Shown here: positions 25,545-33,808 of the stretch, piece after piece
How positions within the stretch are numbered: position 1 is the stretch's first letter
Layout of the letters: every line of letters begins with the position of its first letter
From: JAVKBW01 sp040222995
GTDB taxonomy: Bacteria > Pseudomonadota > Alphaproteobacteria > UBA8366 > Aestuariispiraceae
DNA length: 64,000 bases
Reading direction: 5' to 3'
Assembly: GCA_040222995.1 (NCBI GenBank)
Contig: JAVKBW010000046.1
Span: forward strand, 372,001 to 436,000
Position numbers and translations under genes: made by a program
Notes under the pieces: generated by a model
The model's database searches: none
What the model was told of the DNA's origin: nothing
The model's input: only the letters and a program-made list of their open reading frames with translations

Positions 25545-25892
25545 TCAGGAAACCGGGTCGCACCGGGTCCAGGCATCGTGTGGCGGTGGCCCGATTGTGC
25601 TGTCACGCAACCGGCTTACGCGAAGCCGTCCGTCAGGTTCGGGTTCCAGCCAGAATTCCGTTCCAGCCCCGGCCTCGCCATCCGGAAGCGTGAACCGGAA
25701 GGCACGGCCCTTGTCTTTGCCTGTTGCCGATTGGCCACCGGGAGTCGTAACGGATTTACCGTCAATGACAATGCGGTCGCCGCTCGGGCCGCACCATGCG
25801 CCGTCGATTGATGACGCCTGAACGCCTACGGCATTGAATACTGCGAGCAGAGCGGCGAGCGCGCAAAAGAAAGGACGTGCACCCTTCGGCAC
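25545..25892 (-). CDS. Small exported protein of unknown function
   Basis: A ~115-residue protein. Starting at the GTG at 25892 gives a good signal peptide, MPKGARPFFCALAALLAVFN then AVGVQA before the mature SSIDGAWCGPSGDRIVIDGK. The mature part is a small beta-rich domain with two cysteines (AWCGPSG near the start and WTRCDPVS at the end), perhaps disulfide-linked. The start is uncertain: the GTG lies in the 5' arm of the terminator of the preceding gene, and the frame is open further upstream. It converges on the small XRE gene. Confidence 0.45.
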   Translation of the reverse strand: MPKGARPFFCALAALLAVFNAVGVQASSIDGAWCGPSGDRIVIDGKSVTTPGGQSATGKDKGRAFRFTLPDGEAGAGTEFWLEPEPDGRLRVSRLRDSTIGPPPHDAWTRCDPVS

Positions 25893-25899
25893 ACGCCCT
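25863..25899 (-). terminator. Rho-independent terminator on the minus strand
   Basis: On the minus strand AGGGCGTG and CACGTCCT pair around TGCC-GAAG-GGTG (G-U pairs allowed), followed by TTTCTTTT. It ends the transcript of the exported coiled-coil gene at 25936-26415 and overlaps the proposed start of the next gene. Confidence 0.6.
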
Positions 25900-25935
25900 T
25901 TTCGGTTTTGCGGGGATGTGGTGGTGTCGCTACAG

Positions 25936-26415
25936 CTACATGCTGGCATTGGTCGCTTCATCCGTGTCTTCCCACGCAGCTTCGAGATCGCTCCAGGCGT
26001 CTGACACGCCATGGACCAAACCATCCCACGTATTATTCGCGCCGACTTTCAGTGCTTCAATCCGCTCGGCCAAATCGTTCCGTTTCTGGCGCAGGTCTTC
26101 CATGGCCGCGCGGGCTTCATTTCTAGCCTCTTCGCTCATGTCGTTCCAGTTTTTGCGCACCGTGTTTTCGTACCGGTCAAGTGCGACATCGATATCGGAA
26201 AGTGTCTTTTCCGCGGCTGCAACCGCAACGTCCCGCTGCTCGGCCGCGTAATCGCCGATAGCATCGACAGAGTCCGCGATTTCAGCGCGAACATCCGCTG
26301 CACTGTCAGAGTTCCCCTCCTGGTCTGTCGCGGCCGCTATGGGCGATGACATCGCAAGGGCGGTGGCAAAGGCAGAGGCGGTTAGGGGGATACGGGTTGA
26401 TTTACTGAAAAACAT
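25936..26415 (-). CDS. Exported helical/coiled-coil protein
   Basis: A 159-residue protein with a signal peptide (MFFSKSTRIPLTASAFATAL then AMSSPIAAA) and a mature, almost purely helical, acidic chain. The C-terminal segment AMEDLRQKRNDLAERIEALK followed by NTWDGLVHGVSDAWSDLEAA mirrors the C-terminal part of the cytosolic 94-residue neighbour (DTLESKKGTVRAKLDELKSA, then AWDDIASGVDRALDDL). It therefore looks like a periplasmic version of the sll1863-type stress-protein helix. The ATG is preceded by AAAGGAGATCACGACG. Function unknown. Confidence 0.7.
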   Translation of the reverse strand: MFFSKSTRIPLTASAFATALAMSSPIAAATDQEGNSDSAADVRAEIADSVDAIGDYAAEQRDVAVAAAEKTLSDIDVALDRYENTVRKNWNDMSEEARNEARAAMEDLRQKRNDLAERIEALKVGANNTWDGLVHGVSDAWSDLEAAWEDTDEATNASM

Positions 26416-26482
26416 CGTCGTGATCTCCTTTCTGATCATCGGGTTACTGTCTGAAACCGCGCTGTCGAAAACAGGTTGCCGG

Positions 26483-26767
26483 TCAGAAGCGTTCTTTCGC
26501 GAGCCGGCCGGCATGGCTGAGATCGTCCAGCGCTCTGTCGACACCACTGGCGATATCGTCCCATGCGCCTTCACCGGCGCTCTTGAGCTCGTCCAGCTTC
26601 GCCCTGACGGTGCCTTTCTTGCTTTCCAGGGTGTCGATCTGGTCCTGGAATGCGATCTGGGCATCGGCATCTGCGGCCCGTGCTTTCGCCTTGAGCCTGT
26701 CGATTTCAGCGTCCCATTCGTCAAGTTTGGCATCGACCTTCTGTTGATAAGCATCTTTCTTTTGCAT
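26483..26767 (-). CDS. Small coiled-coil protein (sll1863 stress-response family-like)
   Basis: A 94-residue, highly charged helical protein: MQKKDAYQQKVDAKLDEWDA at the start, heptad-like repeats to residue ~70, and the AWDDIASGVDRALDDL amphipathic helix near the end. This matches the family annotated as sll1863 stress-response proteins; no signal peptide, so cytosolic. AAAGGAGACTTCG precedes the ATG. It is upstream of, and shares a helical module with, the exported protein at 25936-26415, probably in the same transcript. Confidence 0.7.
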   Translation of the reverse strand: MQKKDAYQQKVDAKLDEWDAEIDRLKAKARAADADAQIAFQDQIDTLESKKGTVRAKLDELKSAGEGAWDDIASGVDRALDDLSHAGRLAKERF

Positions 26768-27036
26768 CGAAGTCTCCTTTCAGCCACACGAGGGACGTGG
26801 CGGCGCATTGTTCAACCAGAACTGTGTATTGATTGTGACGGTGGCTCGCCTAAAGGCGGGTCATGCCCGGCAGCGACTGGCAGGGGCGCAGGCTGCTTTG
26901 TCGAATTCAGCAGAATTCCGGGCCTTTTCAGCATTTAAGAACAGCATCGTCATGCCTTCCACATATGCAGGAGGCTTTCTGAAATCAAGGGGTGCTCGGA
27001 TGGATTCTGATATAGACGGTGTATTCAGAATGGATT

Positions 27037-27759
27037 TCAGCCGGCTTTACGGGCAAAATACACGGTTTGGGTAACTGGCTGGCCGGGCTGATACGGATTG
27101 TCGAAAGTGACGGGCTCGGCCCAGGCGGATGCGAAAACGGCGGACAGCCGGTCGAGAAACGCAGCATCCGGCGGTTCGTCGGACCACAGGCCCATGACGC
27201 CGCCATTCCGCAGGTGACCGGACAGCGCGCGAAGCCCGGTTTCGGAATAGAAACCGGTGCTGCGATCATCCAGCAGTCGGTCGGGCGTATGGTCGATATC
27301 GATCAGAATGGCGTCGAATTGCCGGCCCGGCTGTGCGGCGTCGAAGCCGGTCTGCCCGGCAGCCAAAGCAAAGAAGTCTCCCCGGTGGAACCGGGTGCGG
27401 TCATCGCCTGTCAGTACGGGGCCGAGCGGCAGCAGACCCTGTTCGTGCCAGTCGACGACCGGGTCCAGCAGCTCGACCACCGTCAGGGATCCGACCCGAA
27501 CATCCTCCAGCACAGCCTTTGCCGTATAGCCCAACCCTAACCCGCCGACAACGACGTCCAGGTTATTTCCATCAAGGGCGGCAATGCCGAATTTCGCCAG
27601 GGCGATTTCCGAGGCCGTGAACAGGCTCGACATCAGGTGTTCGTCACCCAGCATGATTTCCAGAACATCGGTGTCCAGCGCCAGAATTCGCCGCTGCCGA
27701 AGACTGACAGCGCCAATCGGCGTTTCCTGATAGGCAAGTTCGCGGAAAAGAGTCGACAC
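27037..27759 (-). CDS. Spermidine synthase-like methyltransferase-fold protein
   Basis: A 240-residue protein with a Rossmann-type AdoMet-binding fold: VVVGGLGLGYTAKAVLE is the nucleotide loop, SLTVVELLDPVVDW the acidic strand and FDAILIDIDHTPDRLL the post-motif. The N-terminal IGAVSLRQRRILALDTDVLE resembles the beta-sheet lid of spermidine synthase homologues. The GTG at 27759 is chosen because AAGGA lies 7 bp upstream; further upstream codons overlap the divergent gene. Whether it makes polyamines or methylates something else is unknown. Confidence 0.7.
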   Translation of the reverse strand: MSTLFRELAYQETPIGAVSLRQRRILALDTDVLEIMLGDEHLMSSLFTASEIALAKFGIAALDGNNLDVVVGGLGLGYTAKAVLEDVRVGSLTVVELLDPVVDWHEQGLLPLGPVLTGDDRTRFHRGDFFALAAGQTGFDAAQPGRQFDAILIDIDHTPDRLLDDRSTGFYSETGLRALSGHLRNGGVMGLWSDEPPDAAFLDRLSAVFASAWAEPVTFDNPYQPGQPVTQTVYFARKAG

Positions 27760-27850
27760 GGGGCTATCCTTTGCCAAGTGTTGGCGGCGCGCGGAATCGG
27801 GTAGAGACGGTATTATCGCAGATGGCGCGGATGCGAAAAAGGCGGAAGAC

Positions 27851-28531
27851 GTGACAGCAGATCGACAAGAGGCCGAACCGGGCGGCACGACAGCGGTGAG
27901 AAAAACGTCGTATGCTGTTCCCTGCGCCAGCGAATTTCGCGATGCGGTGCTGGGTCTGGCAGAGCGCCGGCGCGTCAATGTCGGCGATATCGCCCGGTCT
28001 GTCATGCTGTGTCTTCCAGTCGAAACGGTTAATCAGGCGCGCGATCCCGGCGAGCCGGGTATAGACGACCGCGAAGGCGTGACCCTGCAATCGGGGCCTG
28101 CTGCCGGAAAACCATGGCGTCGCAAACCCCGGCTCCAGGTTCGCCTGCCGGCGGGATACACAATTGTACAGATCAGAAAGGCGCTCGGCCTGGCGCTGGC
28201 GATTGACTCAGGCGAGGTTGCGGTCGCCGTATCCGACCGGGACGAGCCCCGGGCGTCGGATCTGGTGGCCACGCTGCAGGATGAAAACACCCGCCTTCGC
28301 GCGATTATCGATGCGCTGCAGTTCCAGCCGCTGGAAGGCGGGGTCAGAACCCAGGCCCAGGCGCTGCATATTCTGGGATACGCCCCCGGCGACCGGCCCA
28401 CATATTCCGGCGTGAAACGGCGGTTTCGCCTGCTGGCGGCGATCTATCACCCCGATGGCGCCCGCGGCGACCACACAAGAATGTCGCAACTTAATGAAGC
28501 TATGAGCCTGATAAATTCCAAAAAAGCATAA
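27851..28531 (+). CDS. Protein with degenerate C-terminal J-domain
   Basis: A 226-residue protein starting at GTG 27851. The last ~50 residues resemble a J-domain: GVKRRFRLLAAIYHPDGARG has the HPD tripeptide in the correct loop, followed by MSQLNEAMSLINSK as the closing helix. The N-terminal ~60 residues (CASEFRDAVLGLAERRRVNV, GDIARSVM) could be a ribbon-helix-helix-like segment; a coiled stretch near ATLQDENTRLRAIIDALQ may dimerise. Family unknown. It might recruit DnaK to a specific client. Divergent from the methyltransferase-fold gene. Confidence 0.6.
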   Translation: MTADRQEAEPGGTTAVRKTSYAVPCASEFRDAVLGLAERRRVNVGDIARSVMLCLPVETVNQARDPGEPGIDDREGVTLQSGPAAGKPWRRKPRLQVRLPAGYTIVQIRKALGLALAIDSGEVAVAVSDRDEPRASDLVATLQDENTRLRAIIDALQFQPLEGGVRTQAQALHILGYAPGDRPTYSGVKRRFRLLAAIYHPDGARGDHTRMSQLNEAMSLINSKKA

Positions 28532-28556
28532 AATGGACAATACAAGCCTGATATGT

Positions 28557-28585
28557 TTGACAATTATGCGTTTTACGAATAAATA
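28557..28585 (+). promoter_or_regulatory. Sigma-70-like promoter candidate
   Basis: TTGACA followed after 17 bp by TAAATA, about 40 bp upstream of the HTH-prephenate dehydratase start. The -35 box is a perfect match; the -10 is poor, so this is a moderate candidate. Confidence 0.35.
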
Positions 28586-28626
28586 GTGCATAACATCATT
28601 ATAACTATTGAGAATTTAGGTACATC

Positions 28627-29748
28627 ATGTCGGAAAACATAGCGGAAAGAATTAAGTCGGCGCGGGCTGCGGCAAATTTGACCCAGGCGGATCTGGCGAC
28701 CGAACTCGGGGTCACCCAGTCGACCGTTAACCGCTGGGAAAGCGGTCGGCATGACCCGTCACGTGACGTTACCGCGCGCATCGCCTCGGCGGCCGGCGTT
28801 TCCACCGCCTGGCTTGAGCTCGGCGGGAAGAAAGGCGGGCCGGGTGGGTCCGGTGCGGCGGAAGGCGGGACGGACCCGCGGTTCTCGCGCGTGCTGCGCA
28901 GTATCGAGAACACCACATTGGCCTTTCAGGGCGTGCCCGGCGCATACTCGCATCTCGCCTGCCGCAACGCCTTTCCGACAATGACGCCGAAAAGCTGCGC
29001 CAGTTTCGCGGACGCCTTCGCCGCCGTCGAATCCGGCGAAGCCGGTCTGGCGATGATCCCGATTGAAAACTCGCTTGGCGGAAGGGTTGCGGATATTCAC
29101 CACATTCTGCCGGAATCGCCGCTGTATATCGTCGCCGAACATTTTCAGCCGGTGCATCATCATCTGATGGCGCCGCCCGGCGCGACGCTGGAAGGCATTC
29201 GCGAAGCGCACAGTCACCCGCAGGCCCTCGCGCAGTGCCGCAAGACCCTGCGCGAACTGGGCATCAAGCCGGTTGCCCATGCCGATACGGCCGGCGCGGC
29301 GAAGGAAATCGCCGAGCGGGGCGATCCGACCATCGCCGCCATAGCGTCCAGCCTTGCGGCGGATACCTACAAGCTGGAACCGCTGCGGTCTCGCATCGAA
29401 GACCAGATCGGCAATGTCACCCGGTTCGTCGTCATGTCGCGCACCCGCATCGAACCGGACCCGTCGGAAGGCGACTGCATGACCAGCTTTCTGTTCACGG
29501 TGCGCAGCGTGCCGGCGTCGCTGTACAAGTCGCTCGGCGGGTTCGCGACCAATGGCGTCAACATGATCAAGCTGGAAAGCTACATCTCGGCGACCGACTA
29601 TTCGATCGCCCGGTTCTACGCCGAAATCGAAGGTCATCCGTCGGAAAAGCATGTCGACCGCGCGCTGGAGGAACTGCAGTTTTTCACCACGCGGGTAAAG
29701 GTGCTGGGCACCTACCGGATGAGCCCGTTCCGCATGGCCGACGGCTAG
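28627..29748 (+). CDS. Prephenate dehydratase with N-terminal XRE helix-turn-helix
   Basis: A 373-residue three-part protein. Residues 1-65 form a complete Cro/CI domain (RIKSARAAANLTQADLATEL, GVTQSTVNRWESGRHDPS, ending STAWLELGG). A Gly/Ala linker follows. Residues ~96-275 are prephenate dehydratase: AFQGVPGAYSHLACRNAFP at the start, IPIENSLGGRVADIHH, and the catalytic TRF in QIGNVTRFVVMSR. Residues ~285-365 are an ACT regulatory domain (LYKSLGGFATNGVNMIKLES). The enzyme makes phenylpyruvate for phenylalanine synthesis; ordinary PheA/PheC lack the HTH, so this may couple phenylalanine sensing to DNA binding. The frame is continuous with no stop between domains. Confidence 0.88.
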   Translation: MSENIAERIKSARAAANLTQADLATELGVTQSTVNRWESGRHDPSRDVTARIASAAGVSTAWLELGGKKGGPGGSGAAEGGTDPRFSRVLRSIENTTLAFQGVPGAYSHLACRNAFPTMTPKSCASFADAFAAVESGEAGLAMIPIENSLGGRVADIHHILPESPLYIVAEHFQPVHHHLMAPPGATLEGIREAHSHPQALAQCRKTLRELGIKPVAHADTAGAAKEIAERGDPTIAAIASSLAADTYKLEPLRSRIEDQIGNVTRFVVMSRTRIEPDPSEGDCMTSFLFTVRSVPASLYKSLGGFATNGVNMIKLESYISATDYSIARFYAEIEGHPSEKHVDRALEELQFFTTRVKVLGTYRMSPFRMADG

Positions 29749-29762
29749 GCGCGGTCCGGTTT

Positions 29763-30740
29763 TTAACCCTTCAGCCAGGTCTCGATCAGCCGGCGGGCGA
29801 TGGAATCGCGGCGCGGCAACCGGAAACTTTCGTTCTCCGGGCTGTTCAGCAGGAAATCCCGGCTGAACCAGTCGGCGCTTTCAAGCTCGTCCTCGTCTAC
29901 CTGGATGTCTTTGGTGGCCGCTTCGGCGAAAAAACCCAGCATGATCGACGACGGAAACGGCCAGGGCTGGCTTGAATGATAGCGGATGTCGCGCACGGCG
30001 ATGCCGGATTCCTCCATCACCTCGCGCGCAACGGCATCCTCCAGCCCTTCACCGGGTTCGACATAACCGGCCAGCGTGGAATGCATGCCGGGCGCCCAGG
30101 ATCTTTGCCGGCCCAGAAGGGCGTTTCCGGCCCCGTCGTGTATCAGCATGATGACCGCCGGATCGGTGCGCGGAAAATGCTGCGCGCCGCAATCGCGGTT
30201 GGTGCAAATTCTGACATGTCCGGCGCTGCCGGACAGGGTGGCGTGGCCGCAAATGCCGCAAAACCGGTGGCGTCCGTGCCAGAAGCTCAACCCGCGCGCA
30301 TAGGCGAGAATCGATCCTTCCGCATGCGGCATGATCGGCCCGACGGCGCGCAGATCGCGAAATTCGCCCTCGGCGGCCGGCGCTTCTTCCAGATGCGAAA
30401 GATCGGCGGCGAAATAGGCGGTTTCGTCGGCAAGCCCCAGAAAAATCAGGGTTGTGGTCTCGCTCACCAGCTCGTCGTCCGGCGAAAGGTAAACCGTCTG
30501 CGGCGCGCCGGTCAGCAGGTCGTTTTCTTCCGACACAAGATTGCTGCCGCGCCAGACCGGCAGGATGCGGGTTTCGGGCCGGGCGAGCTGGGTCTGAATC
30601 CAGGCCGTATCGCCGCGATACACGGCCTGTCGGTCCAGCGGGCCGCTTTCGTAGAAATTGGCCATACGCGGCAGATGGGCCGGATGCGGCAGATCGACTG
30701 CGCTGTCGTGAAAGACCTGTTTTTCTGTATCGTTTGACAT
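29763..30740 (-). CDS. nudC: NADH pyrophosphatase (Nudix)
   Basis: A 325-residue Nudix enzyme that hydrolyses NAD(H) to NMN(H) and AMP and can decap NAD-RNA. The zinc ribbon CGICGHATLSGSAGHVRICT plus NRDCGAQH contributes four cysteines; the Nudix box is GYVEPGEGLEDAVAREVMEE followed by SGI; the family-specific SQPWPFPSSIM follows. Start ATG 30740 (MSNDTEKQ); codons upstream run into the SRP RNA gene and are rejected. It is divergent from the SRP RNA-dnaX locus and converges on the HTH-dehydratase gene. Confidence 0.92.
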   Translation of the reverse strand: MSNDTEKQVFHDSAVDLPHPAHLPRMANFYESGPLDRQAVYRGDTAWIQTQLARPETRILPVWRGSNLVSEENDLLTGAPQTVYLSPDDELVSETTTLIFLGLADETAYFAADLSHLEEAPAAEGEFRDLRAVGPIMPHAEGSILAYARGLSFWHGRHRFCGICGHATLSGSAGHVRICTNRDCGAQHFPRTDPAVIMLIHDGAGNALLGRQRSWAPGMHSTLAGYVEPGEGLEDAVAREVMEESGIAVRDIRYHSSQPWPFPSSIMLGFFAEAATKDIQVDEDELESADWFSRDFLLNSPENESFRLPRRDSIARRLIETWLKG

Positions 30741-30847
30741 GCTGACTCTGGGGCGGCGGTGTGGCGCGTATGAATCGGACGTTAGGGGATTCTTCGGGAA
30801 TACACCATCATAGGTCTTGAGTGTGGCGATGTGATGAACGATATAAC

Positions 30848-30954
30848 AGGTGGAAGGTCGGCCGGCGGGCGGGCTCCTCGCCAACCCGGTCAGGTCCGGA
30901 AGGAAGCAGCCGTAACGAGATTTCGGCTCGGGTCGCCGGTTCGGCCTTCCACCT
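30848..30954 (+). ncRNA. ffs: Signal recognition particle RNA (4.5S, small bacterial type)
   Basis: The near-invariant Ffh-binding core GGTCAGGTCCGGAAGGAAG, continuing into CAGCCG, lies at 889-912 after 30000, including the GGAA tetraloop. The ends GGTGGAAGG (30849) and CCTTCCACC (30945-30953) pair to close the hairpin, giving ~107 nt. Location immediately upstream of dnaX is the usual alphaproteobacterial one. It partners with Ffh for co-translational membrane targeting. Confidence 0.93.
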
Positions 30955-31041
30955 TGGTTCGTCACGCGATACCCTGCGCAGACCAACTTATCACGACGGG
31001 CGGCACCGCAGCCGAATGCGCGAACGCCAAGGGGATTTTTC

Positions 31042-32826
31042 ATGACAGCCGAAACTGATACCGGGTCCGTTTCTCCCGCCACGGCTGAACCCTATCGCGT
31101 GCTGGCGCGCAAGTACCGCCCGAAAGATTTCGAAACGCTGATCGGCCAGGATGCTTTGGTCCGCACGCTGACGAACGCCATCGAAACCGGGCGCGTGGCG
31201 CAGGCCTTCATGCTGACCGGCGTGCGTGGCGTCGGCAAGACAACGACGGCGCGGATCATCGCCAAGGCGCTGAATTGCATCGGACCGGACGGATCGGGCG
31301 GCGCGACAGCGCGGCCCTGCGGCGTGTGCGACAATTGCGTCGCGATTGCCGCCGACCGGCATGTCGATGTGATGGAAATGGACGCCGCCAGCCGAACCGG
31401 CGTCGAAGGAATAAGGGAACTGATCGATTCGGTGCCCTACCGTCCTGTTCAGGCCCGGTTCAAGGTCTACATCCTCGACGAAGTGCACATGCTGTCGACG
31501 GCGGCCTTCAACGCGCTGCTGAAAACCCTTGAAGAACCGCCGGAACATGTGAAGTTCATTTTCGCGACAACCGAGATCCGCAAAGTGCCGGTGACCGTGC
31601 TGTCGCGATGCCAGCGGTTCGATCTGCGCCGGGTCGCGCTGGATGTCCTCGGCGCGCATTTCAAATCCATCGCCGATCAGGAGAAGACCGGTATCGAGGA
31701 CGATGCGCTGGCGATGATCGCCCGCGCCGCCGACGGGTCGGTGCGCGACGGGCTGTCGATACTGGATCAGGCAATCGCCCTGTCGAACGGCACGGTGACC
31801 GGCGAACAGGTGCGCGACATGCTGGGTCTGGCGGATCGCAGCACGATTTTCGACCTGTTCGAGGCGACGATGAAAGGTGCGGCGGCGGATGCGCTGGATA
31901 TCGCCCGGTCGCTATACAATGCCGGGGCCGACCCGGTGGTCGTGGTGCAGGACCTGCTGGATATCTGCTACTGGGTAACGCGGGCGCGACTGACGCCGGA
32001 ACTTGTGGAGGCGGCGTCGACGCCTGAACTGGAACGCAGCCGGGGCGGGGCGATGGCGAAATCGCTGTCGATGCCGTCGCTGACCCGCTGCTGGCAGATG
32101 CTGCTGAAGGGTCTGGGCGAGGTGCAGGCCGCGCCGAACCCGATCCAGGCGCTTGAAATGCTGCTGATCCGTCTGACACATGCCGCTGACCTGTCGCCGC
32201 CGGGCGATCTCGTCGCGAAACTGAAGGACGGTGGCGGAACGGTATCCACCGGCGGTAGCGCCGCGCCCGCGGCCCCGGCCGCAACAGGCGTATCTGCGTC
32301 CCGAACCGCCGACAATACGATTGCGTTTCCCCAGCAAGCGCCGTCTGAACCCGAAACCCCGCGTGAAGCGAAGCCGGACCCGATGCCGGAAAGCTTCGAG
32401 GCGATGGTCGCGCTGGTGGAAAAGTATCGCGAAGGCCGGTTGCAGACGCATCTTGTTCACGACGTTCATCCGGTGGCGTTCGAACCGGGACGGATCGATC
32501 TTCGACCGACATCCCGCGCGCCGCGCGACCTGTGCACCCGGCTGGCCGGTCTGCTCGAACGGTGGACCGGGTCGCGTTGGGTGGTCACCGTCAGCAAGGA
32601 GCCGGGCCGGCCCACTCTGGGCGAACAGCGTGCGGCGGACGACCTTTCCCGGCTCGATTCGGCGGCGGAAGATCCGCTGGTGAAATCGGTTCTCGACGCT
32701 TTTCCGGGGGCGCGGATCAAATCGGTCAGCAAGCCTGCGGCAGAAGACAGTAATGACATCAACAACGACAGCGACGGCACGGCGATGCCGGACGCGGACG
32801 GTATGGAAGAAGGGCAAAATACATGA
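31042..32826 (+). CDS. dnaX: DNA polymerase III subunit gamma/tau
   Basis: A 594-residue clamp-loader ATPase. YRPKDFETLIGQDALV opens the AAA+ region; Walker A is GVRGVGKTTTARIIA; the zinc module has cysteines in LNCIGPDG, RPCGVCDNC; Walker B is VYILDEVHML, and the sensor/SRC box is LSRCQRFDLRR. After ~residue 380 a Pro/Ala-rich linker leads to the tau C-terminal domain that contacts the polymerase. I saw no A-AAA-AAG slippery heptamer, so a frameshifted gamma form is not evident. The stop overlaps the ybaB start (ATGA). Confidence 0.95.
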   Translation: MTAETDTGSVSPATAEPYRVLARKYRPKDFETLIGQDALVRTLTNAIETGRVAQAFMLTGVRGVGKTTTARIIAKALNCIGPDGSGGATARPCGVCDNCVAIAADRHVDVMEMDAASRTGVEGIRELIDSVPYRPVQARFKVYILDEVHMLSTAAFNALLKTLEEPPEHVKFIFATTEIRKVPVTVLSRCQRFDLRRVALDVLGAHFKSIADQEKTGIEDDALAMIARAADGSVRDGLSILDQAIALSNGTVTGEQVRDMLGLADRSTIFDLFEATMKGAAADALDIARSLYNAGADPVVVVQDLLDICYWVTRARLTPELVEAASTPELERSRGGAMAKSLSMPSLTRCWQMLLKGLGEVQAAPNPIQALEMLLIRLTHAADLSPPGDLVAKLKDGGGTVSTGGSAAPAAPAATGVSASRTADNTIAFPQQAPSEPETPREAKPDPMPESFEAMVALVEKYREGRLQTHLVHDVHPVAFEPGRIDLRPTSRAPRDLCTRLAGLLERWTGSRWVVTVSKEPGRPTLGEQRAADDLSRLDSAAEDPLVKSVLDAFPGARIKSVSKPAAEDSNDINNDSDGTAMPDADGMEEGQNT

Positions 32827-33149
32827 TGAAAAATCTTGGCCAGATGATGAAGCAGGCCCAGCAGATGCAGGAAAACATGCAGAAAATGCAGGAGGAACTG
32901 GCATCCGCCGAAATGACCGGACAATCGGCGGCCGGCATGATCACGGTAACCGTCACCGGCAAGGGCGAGGTCACGCGTCTGGAAATCGATCCGTCGCTTA
33001 TCAAGCCGGATGAAAGGGAAGTGCTGGAAGATCTGATCGTCGCCGCGATGAACGACGCGCGCGGCAAGGTCGATGAATTCACGAAAGAGAAAACCCAGGA
33101 GGCGATGGGCGGTCTGCAGCTTCCCCCCGGCATGCAGTTGCCGTTCTAG
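32823..33149 (+). CDS. ybaB: YbaB/EbfC nucleoid-associated protein
   Basis: A 108-residue DNA-binding protein beginning MMKNLGQMMKQAQQMQENMQ with the coiled-coil helix typical of the family, then the beta region ITVTVTGKGEVTRLEIDPSL and C-terminal helix LIVAAMNDARGKVDEF. Translationally coupled to dnaX and followed by recR, the conserved trio. Confidence 0.93.
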   Translation: MMKNLGQMMKQAQQMQENMQKMQEELASAEMTGQSAAGMITVTVTGKGEVTRLEIDPSLIKPDEREVLEDLIVAAMNDARGKVDEFTKEKTQEAMGGLQLPPGMQLPF

Positions 33150-33201
33150 AACGTTTCATTGCGCCGGTACTGCTTCCGGCCCCGGTAAAAGACAAGAAGT
33201 C

Positions 33202-33789
33202 ATGAACGAAATCGAACAGGTCATCCAGTTGCTGGCGCGTCTCCCGGGTTTCGGCCCGCGATCGGCGCGGCGGGCGGCATTGCACATGATCAACCGGCGG
33301 GAAGGGCTGATGACGCCGCTGGCGCGCGCTCTGGAACAGGCCGCCGAAGCCATCAGTGTCTGCGATGTGTGCGGCAATATCGACACAATGACGCCCTGCC
33401 GGGTCTGTCAGGATCCGTCGCGGGACGGGTCTTTGATCTGTGTCGTCGAACAGGTGGCCGATCTATGGGCGCTGAACCGGACGGATATGTTCAAGGGAAG
33501 GTTCCATGTGCTGGGCGGCGTTCTGTCCGCCATTGACGGGGTCGGGCCGGAAGACCTCAATATCGCCTCGCTGGTCCGGCGCTGTGCGGACGGCGAGGTC
33601 AAGGAAGTCATTCTTGCCACAAATTTGACTGTCGATGGCCAAACAACCGCCCATTATATAGGGGACCGTCTTGCGGATACCGGGGTTCGCGTTTCGCGGC
33701 TGGCGCATGGTGTGCCGGTCGGCGGCGAACTCGATTATCTGGATGACGGCACGCTGAGCGCGGCCCTGAAGGCGCGGCAGGCCGTTTAG
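33202..33789 (+). CDS. recR: Recombination mediator RecR
   Basis: A 195-residue protein with the N-terminal HhH region LLARLPGFGPRSARRAALHM, four-cysteine zinc finger CDVCGNIDTMTPCRVC, and Toprim segment ICVVEQVADLWALNRT. With RecO it loads RecA on SSB-coated single-stranded gaps. Start ATG 33202 is set by family alignment; the ribosome site (AAGAAG) is weak. The frame is open upstream into ybaB in another phase and that part is not coding. Confidence 0.93.
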   Translation: MNEIEQVIQLLARLPGFGPRSARRAALHMINRREGLMTPLARALEQAAEAISVCDVCGNIDTMTPCRVCQDPSRDGSLICVVEQVADLWALNRTDMFKGRFHVLGGVLSAIDGVGPEDLNIASLVRRCADGEVKEVILATNLTVDGQTTAHYIGDRLADTGVRVSRLAHGVPVGGELDYLDDGTLSAALKARQAV

Positions 33790-33808
33790 AAAAAACAGGA
33801 GAAACGAC

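Noticed and set aside
31042..32826. Programmed frameshift in dnaX
   Set aside because: I found no A-AAA-AAG type slippery heptamer with downstream stem, so only the full-length product is called.
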